Source: Micromonospora sp. WMMA1947 (lineage in GTDB: Bacteria > Actinomycetota > Actinomycetes > Mycobacteriales > Micromonosporaceae). Taken from it: a DNA stretch of 64,000 nt. Shown in pieces: positions 60,301 through 64,000 of this stretch. The DNA lies in the NCBI RefSeq assembly GCF_027497355.1, contig NZ_CP114909.1, positions 1,860,001 to 1,924,000 on the forward strand, in the 5' to 3' direction. How positions within the stretch are numbered: the first letter of the stretch is position 1; each line of letters starts with the position of its first letter. Position numbers and translations under genes: made by a program. The notes under the pieces were generated by a model. The model worked only from the letters and a program-made list of their open reading frames with translations, was not told the DNA's origin and did no database searches.

Positions 60301-61449
60301 TCACATGCCGAGGTCGCGCGCGATGATCATGCGCTGCACCTCGCTGGTGCCCTCGCCGATCTCGAGGATCTTGGAGTCGCGCCAGAAGCGGGCCACCGGG
60401 TACTCGTTCATGAAGCCGTAGCCGCCGTGGATCTGCGTCGCCTCCCGGGCGTTGTCCACCGCGACGGTGCTGGCGTGCAGCTTGGCGATCGCTGCCTGGC
60501 GCTTGAACGGCTCACCGGCGAGCATCCGCGCGGCCGCGTCGTAGTACGCCAGCCGGGCCGTGTGCGCCTTCATCTCCATGTCCGCGATCTTGAACTGGAT
60601 GGCCTGGTAGTTGCCGATCGGCTGACCGAACGCCTGGCGCTCCTTGGCGTACTTGATCGACTCGTCGACGCAGCCCTGCGCCAGGCCGACGGCGAGCGCC
60701 GCGATGGCGATCCGGCCCTCGTCCAGGATGCGCAGGAACTGGGCGAAGCCCCGGCCGCGCTCGCCGAGCAGGTTGGCCGCCGGCACCCGGCAGTCGTCGA
60801 ACGTCAGCTCGTGGGTGTCCGACGCGGTCCAGCCGACCTTCGAGTAGCCGGGCGCGACGGTGAAGCCGGGCGTCCCGGACGGCACGATGATGGTGGACAG
60901 TTCCTTGCCGCCGTCCGGCCGCGTACCGGTGACGGCGGTGACGGTGACCAGCGCGGTGATGTCGGTGCCGGAGTTGGTGATGAACGCCTTCGAGCCGTTG
61001 ATCACCCACTCGTCGCCGTCGAGGACCGCCCGCGTCCGGGTGCCGCCCGCGTCCGACCCGGTGCCCGGCTCGGTGAGCCCGAACCCGGCCAGCGCCTCAC
61101 CGCTGAGCAGCTTCGGCAGCCACTGCGCCTTCTGCTCCTCGGTGCCGAAGCGGTAGATCGGCATCGCGCCGAGCGACACCGCCGCCTCCAGCGTGATCGC
61201 CACGCTGGAGTCGACCCGGGCCAGCTCCTCCAGCGCCAGGCACAGCGCGAAGTAGTTGCCGCCCATGCCGCCGTGCTCCTCCGCGAAGGGCAGCCCGAAC
61301 AGGCCCATCTTGCCCATCTGACGGACGATCTCGTACGGGAAGGTGTGCTGCTCGTAGTGCTCGGCGATGGTGGGCGCGACCACCTCGCGGGCGAATTCCC
61401 GGACGCTCTCCCGCAGCGCCTGCTGCTCCTCGTCGAGCCGGAAGTCCAT
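60301..61449 (-). CDS. acyl-CoA dehydrogenase (isovaleryl-CoA dehydrogenase-like)
   Basis: A 382-residue acyl-CoA dehydrogenase of standard length. Motifs are MDFRLDEEQQALRESVREFA, GFGLTEPGTGSDAGG, INGSKAFITNSGTDITAL, ALAVGLAQGCVDESIKYAKERQAFGQPI and IHGGYGFMNEYPVARFWRDSKILEIGEGTSEVQR. FAD is the cofactor and ETF the acceptor. The adjacent carboxyltransferase and HMG-CoA lyase suggest isovaleryl-CoA as substrate in leucine breakdown, but the substrate is not proven by sequence. Confidence 0.88.
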   Translation of the reverse strand: MDFRLDEEQQALRESVREFAREVVAPTIAEHYEQHTFPYEIVRQMGKMGLFGLPFAEEHGGMGGNYFALCLALEELARVDSSVAITLEAAVSLGAMPIYRFGTEEQKAQWLPKLLSGEALAGFGLTEPGTGSDAGGTRTRAVLDGDEWVINGSKAFITNSGTDITALVTVTAVTGTRPDGGKELSTIIVPSGTPGFTVAPGYSKVGWTASDTHELTFDDCRVPAANLLGERGRGFAQFLRILDEGRIAIAALAVGLAQGCVDESIKYAKERQAFGQPIGNYQAIQFKIADMEMKAHTARLAYYDAAARMLAGEPFKRQAAIAKLHASTVAVDNAREATQIHGGYGFMNEYPVARFWRDSKILEIGEGTSEVQRMIIARDLGM

Positions 61450-61536
61450 GTCGATCCTCCTGGAAAGGGCGGGCCGCCGGGCGCTCGTGACGCCGGGAGC
61501 GGCTGAAGCGTTAGGAGGGGCCCCTTTACATGCACC

Positions 61537-61563
61537 AGGCGTTAAGAGGGGGCCCTTCCTTAC
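61537..61563. repeat. repeated terminator element (second copy)
   Basis: A 27-base segment beginning AGGCGTTAAGAGGGGGCCCT, identical to that at 20337-20363, lies directly beside the stop codon of the carboxyltransferase gene. A short upstream palindrome (AGGGGCCCCT) completes a hairpin. Confidence 0.75.
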
Positions 61564-61567
61564 CGGG

Positions 61568-63100
61568 TCAGACGGGGGTGACGCCGTGCCGGCGCCGGGA
61601 GAAGTGCCGTTCCTTGCCGCGCGCGGCGGCGAACCTGCGTACCAGCTCGGCGCGCAGTTCGTGCGGCTCGACGATCGCGTCCACCACCAGCTCGCTGGCG
61701 AGGCGCACCACGTCGATGTCGCGCTCGTACTCCTCGCGCTTCGCGGCCACGAACGCGGCCCGCTCGGCCTCGTCGGAGATGGCGGCGATCTTGTTGGCGT
61801 AGACCGCGTTGACGGCGGCCTCCGCGCCCATCACCGCGATCTTCGCGGTGGGCAGCGCGATCGTGGCGTCCGGTTCGAAGCCGGGACCGGCCATCGCGTA
61901 GAGACCGGCGCCGTACGCCTTGCGGACCACCACACAGATCTTGGGTACGGTCGCCTCGGAGATCGCCGTGATCATCTTGGCGCCGTGCCGGATGATGCCC
62001 TGCCTTTCCACCGCGCTGCCGACCATGAACCCGGGTACGTCGCTGAGGAACAGCAGCGGCACGTTGAACGCGTCGCAGAGCTGCACGAACCGGGTCGCCT
62101 TGTCGGCCGAGTCGACGAAGAGCACGCCGCCCTTGAACATCGAGTTGTTGCCGACCACGCCGACGACCTCGCCGTTCAGCCGGCCGAACCCGATGGTCAG
62201 CTCCTTGGCCCACAGCGCCTGGATCTCGAAGAAGCTGCCGGAGTCGAGCAGACCCTTGACGTACCGGCGCATGTCGAACGCCTGCCGCTCGCTGGCCGGG
62301 ACCAGCGCGGCCAGGTCGGCCTTCTCCGGCGCGGCCACCGCCTCGGCGGCCGGTGGGTCCTGCTTCCAGTTCGACGGCAGGTAGGACAGGTAGGTCCGCA
62401 CCACGTCGAGCGCGTCGTTCTCGGTCTTGCAGAGGAAGTGACCCACGCCGGACTCGGCGCAGTGCACCTTCGCGCCGCCCATCGCCTCCAGCGTGGTCTT
62501 CTCGCCGGTGACCATCTCGACCATGCGGTCGGAGCCGAGGTACATGCTGGCGTTGCCGTCCACCATGGCGACCACGTCACAGAACGCCGGGATGTACGCC
62601 CCACCCGCCGCGCTCGGCCCGAACAGCGCGCAGACCTGCGGGATCGAGCCGGAGGCGCGGACCTGGTTCCAGAAGATCTTGCCGGCGCCGCGGCGGCCCG
62701 GGAACAGGTCGACCTGGTCGGTGATCCGGGCGCCGGCCGAGTCGACCAGGTAGACCATCGGCACACCGGTCGCGTACGCCCGCTCGATGATCCGGATGAT
62801 CTTCTCGACGGTACGCGCGCCCCAGCTGCCGGCCTTGACCGTGGAGTCGTTCGCCATCAGGCAGACCTGGCGGCCGTCGATGGTCGCGGTGCCGGTGACC
62901 ACGCCGTCGGCGGGCAGCCCGTCGGCCATGGCGTTGGCGTAGAGACCGTCCTCGACGAAGGAGCCCTCGTCGACCAGGTACGCCACGCGCTCGCGGGCGA
63001 ACAGCTTCCCCTTCGCCGCGTTGGCCGCGTGGTACTTGTCCGCACCACCGGCGCGGGCGCGCTTGCGCAGCTGCTCCAGTGCCTCACCGTCGAGCGTCAC
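61568..63100 (-). CDS. acyl-CoA carboxylase carboxyltransferase subunit (methylcrotonyl-CoA carboxylase beta-like)
   Basis: A 510-residue carboxyltransferase with the two crotonase-fold halves. Characteristic segments are YLVDSAGARITDQVDLFPGR, GPSAAGGAYIPAFCDVV, LFLSDVPGFMVGSAVERQG and CVVVRKAYGAGLYAMAGPGFEPDAT. The family's CoA- and biotin-pocket Gly-Ala residues are present. Neighbours (acyl-CoA dehydrogenase, HMG-CoA lyase) suggest 3-methylcrotonyl-CoA. GTG at 63100 is preferred: GGGAG lies 5 bases upstream, unlike the GTG six codons earlier. No biotin carboxylase subunit is in this window. Confidence 0.88.
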   Translation of the reverse strand: MTLDGEALEQLRKRARAGGADKYHAANAAKGKLFARERVAYLVDEGSFVEDGLYANAMADGLPADGVVTGTATIDGRQVCLMANDSTVKAGSWGARTVEKIIRIIERAYATGVPMVYLVDSAGARITDQVDLFPGRRGAGKIFWNQVRASGSIPQVCALFGPSAAGGAYIPAFCDVVAMVDGNASMYLGSDRMVEMVTGEKTTLEAMGGAKVHCAESGVGHFLCKTENDALDVVRTYLSYLPSNWKQDPPAAEAVAAPEKADLAALVPASERQAFDMRRYVKGLLDSGSFFEIQALWAKELTIGFGRLNGEVVGVVGNNSMFKGGVLFVDSADKATRFVQLCDAFNVPLLFLSDVPGFMVGSAVERQGIIRHGAKMITAISEATVPKICVVVRKAYGAGLYAMAGPGFEPDATIALPTAKIAVMGAEAAVNAVYANKIAAISDEAERAAFVAAKREEYERDIDVVRLASELVVDAIVEPHELRAELVRRFAAARGKERHFSRRRHGVTPV

Positions 63101-63144
63101 GCCGACTCCCGTTGCCACCGCCCGCGCAGGGCGCCACCGACCTG

Positions 63145-63160
63145 AACGATCGTTAGGCTA
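63145..63160 (-). promoter_or_regulatory. promoter and palindromic operator of the carboxyltransferase gene
   Basis: TAGCCT (-10, 63160-63155 on the minus strand) is followed at once by the perfect 10-bp palindrome AACGATCGTT (63145-63154), placing a possible operator over the transcription start. The -35 region is weak. Confidence 0.45.
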
Positions 63161-63217
63161 CCCCACCCGCACCACCTCCGGCACCCCGCCACACCCCCGC
63201 GCCCCATTCACCTTCGT

Positions 63218-63272
63218 GATCAAGGAGTTCGTGTCCTCGGTCGGGCTCCCGGAGGACACCAACTCCTTGATC
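63218..63272. repeat. REP-like hairpin
   Basis: GATCAAGGAGTTCGTGTCCT (from 63218) is repeated inverted, with one mismatch, up to 63272. The 21-bp arms have a 13-base loop. It lies between two minus-strand genes and could also terminate the HMG-CoA lyase transcript. It is a different sequence family from the palindrome at 34589. Confidence 0.75.
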
Positions 63273-63295
63273 AACGGGGCGGGCACGGGACGGGG

Positions 63296-64000
63296 TCAGG
63301 ACGGGAGGGGGGTCAGGCGGGAGCGCGGGCCGGCCCGGAGGACTCCGGACGGGAGCTTCTTGCCCACCAGGGACTCGGCCAGCTCGGCGGCAGCGATCAG
63401 GGCGTCCAGGTCGATGCCGGTGTCGATGCCCATGTCGTGCAGCATGTGCACCGCCTCCTCGGTGGCCAGGTTGCCGCTGGCACCCGGGGCGTACGGGCAG
63501 CCGCCGAGGCCGCCGACGCTGGCGTCGAACTCGGTGACGCCCAGTTCCATTGCGGTGAGCATGTTCGCCAGGGCGGTACCCCGGGTGTTGTGGAAGTGCA
63601 GCAGCACCGGCAGGTGGGCGTTGCGGTCCCGGACCGCCGTCACCAGTTCGCGGACGCGCCGGGGCGTACCCATGCCGGTGGTGTCGCCGAAGGCGACGCG
63701 GTCCGCGCCGTCGCGGGCGACCCGGTCGACGATCGCGGCCACCCGGCGGGGGTCCACGTCGCCCTCGTAGGGGCAGCCGAAGCTGGTCGCCACGATCACC
63801 TCGGCGGTCGCGCCCGCGCCGTGCAGCAGGTCGATCAGCTCGGCGATGTCGTCGAGCGACTCGTCGGTGGAGCGGTTGACGTTGCGGCGGTTGTGCGTGT
63901 CGCTGGCCGAGACCACCACCTCGATCTCGGTGAAGCCCGCCGCCAGCGCCCGCTGCGCGCCACGGGTGTTCGGCACCAGGGCCGAGTAGCGCACCCCGCC
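63296..64000 (-). CDS. hydroxymethylglutaryl-CoA lyase, partial
   Basis: The C-terminal 234 residues of an HMG-CoA lyase; the N-terminal part continues past the right edge. The catalytic Cys loop GGLGGCPYAPGASGNLATE, the metal-ligand HFHNTRGTALAN and the segment ASDTHNRRNVNRSTDESL are diagnostic. It would cleave HMG-CoA to acetyl-CoA and acetoacetate at the end of leucine degradation. The upstream start is outside the window. Confidence 0.9.
   Translation of the reverse strand, partial: GGVRYSALVPNTRGAQRALAAGFTEIEVVVSASDTHNRRNVNRSTDESLDDIAELIDLLHGAGATAEVIVATSFGCPYEGDVDPRRVAAIVDRVARDGADRVAFGDTTGMGTPRRVRELVTAVRDRNAHLPVLLHFHNTRGTALANMLTAMELGVTEFDASVGGLGGCPYAPGASGNLATEEAVHMLHDMGIDTGIDLDALIAAAELAESLVGKKLPSGVLRAGPRSRLTPLPS

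Noticed and set aside
1..64000. CRISPR arrays, rRNA genes, prophage modules or a large biosynthetic gene cluster.
   Set aside because: I saw no regularly spaced direct repeats with unique spacers, no rRNA sequence, no phage structural genes and no polyketide or peptide synthetase modules in the window.

Overview
The window reads as chromosome of a high-GC actinomycete, most likely Micromonospora or a close Micromonosporaceae relative. The grounds are strong third-position G/C, GTG starts, several leaderless genes, XRE/DUF397 pairs, the fhaA-fhaB-pstP-rodA-pbpA-pknA-pknB morphogenesis operon, and a short hairpin terminator repeated beside two stop codons. Genus assignment is inference.

Layout. 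0-7.7 kb: end of a 5-oxoprolinase operon (pxpB, pxpC), a hemolysin III-type membrane protein, twin DUF6458 membrane peptides, a SixA-like phosphatase, an HxlR/aldo-keto reductase pair, a FadE5-like acyl-CoA dehydrogenase and a membrane SpoIIE-type phosphatase. 7.7-9.1 kb: a complete IS110-family element (IS-A). 9.1-19.6 kb: small metabolic and regulatory genes, including a MerR-PP2C fusion, a LysR/VOC pair, a decayed IS5-type remnant, tRNA-Gly and a secreted M43 protease. 19.7-25 kb: dcd, two NlpC/P60 hydrolases (one behind a c-di-AMP riboswitch) and a secreted amidase. 25-30.4 kb: two CNNM/CorC-like membrane proteins, a GPP34 protein and the EtfD-like iron-sulfur oxidoreductase. 30.5-43.7 kb: the cell-division and cell-wall block (crgA, DUF881, class E sortase, pabA-like gene, then the seven-gene fha/pst/rod/pbp/pkn operon). 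43.9-53 kb: tRNA-Leu, a sugar epimerase/WecG pair, XRE/DUF397 and two kinase-less PASTA proteins. 53-54.5 kb: a second IS110-family element (IS-B). 54.5-64 kb: a GCS2 ligase, a yceI/marR pair, a large HTH-NB-ARC-TPR regulator, and a leucine-catabolism-like cluster (acyl-CoA dehydrogenase, carboxyltransferase, HMG-CoA lyase) running off the edge.

How parts work together. PknA/PknB, the phosphatase PstP and the FHA proteins form the phospho-signalling module that controls RodA/PbpA peptidoglycan synthesis. The NlpC/P60 proteins, amidase, RlpA and PASTA proteins act in the same envelope. The FadE5-like dehydrogenase and EtfD-like protein belong to fatty-acid beta-oxidation and share a palindromic promoter element, GTTAC-N6-GTAAC, although they lie 24 kb apart.

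The strongest unusual signal is in the two IS110 elements. Upstream of each transposase is a non-coding segment that folds into a stem enclosing an internal loop. In IS-B the two sides of that loop match the two halves of the site where the element sits (14 nt in all), and that site lies in the arm of a REP-like hairpin. In IS-A the two sides match its own, different site more weakly. This is what a bridge RNA with target guides should look like.
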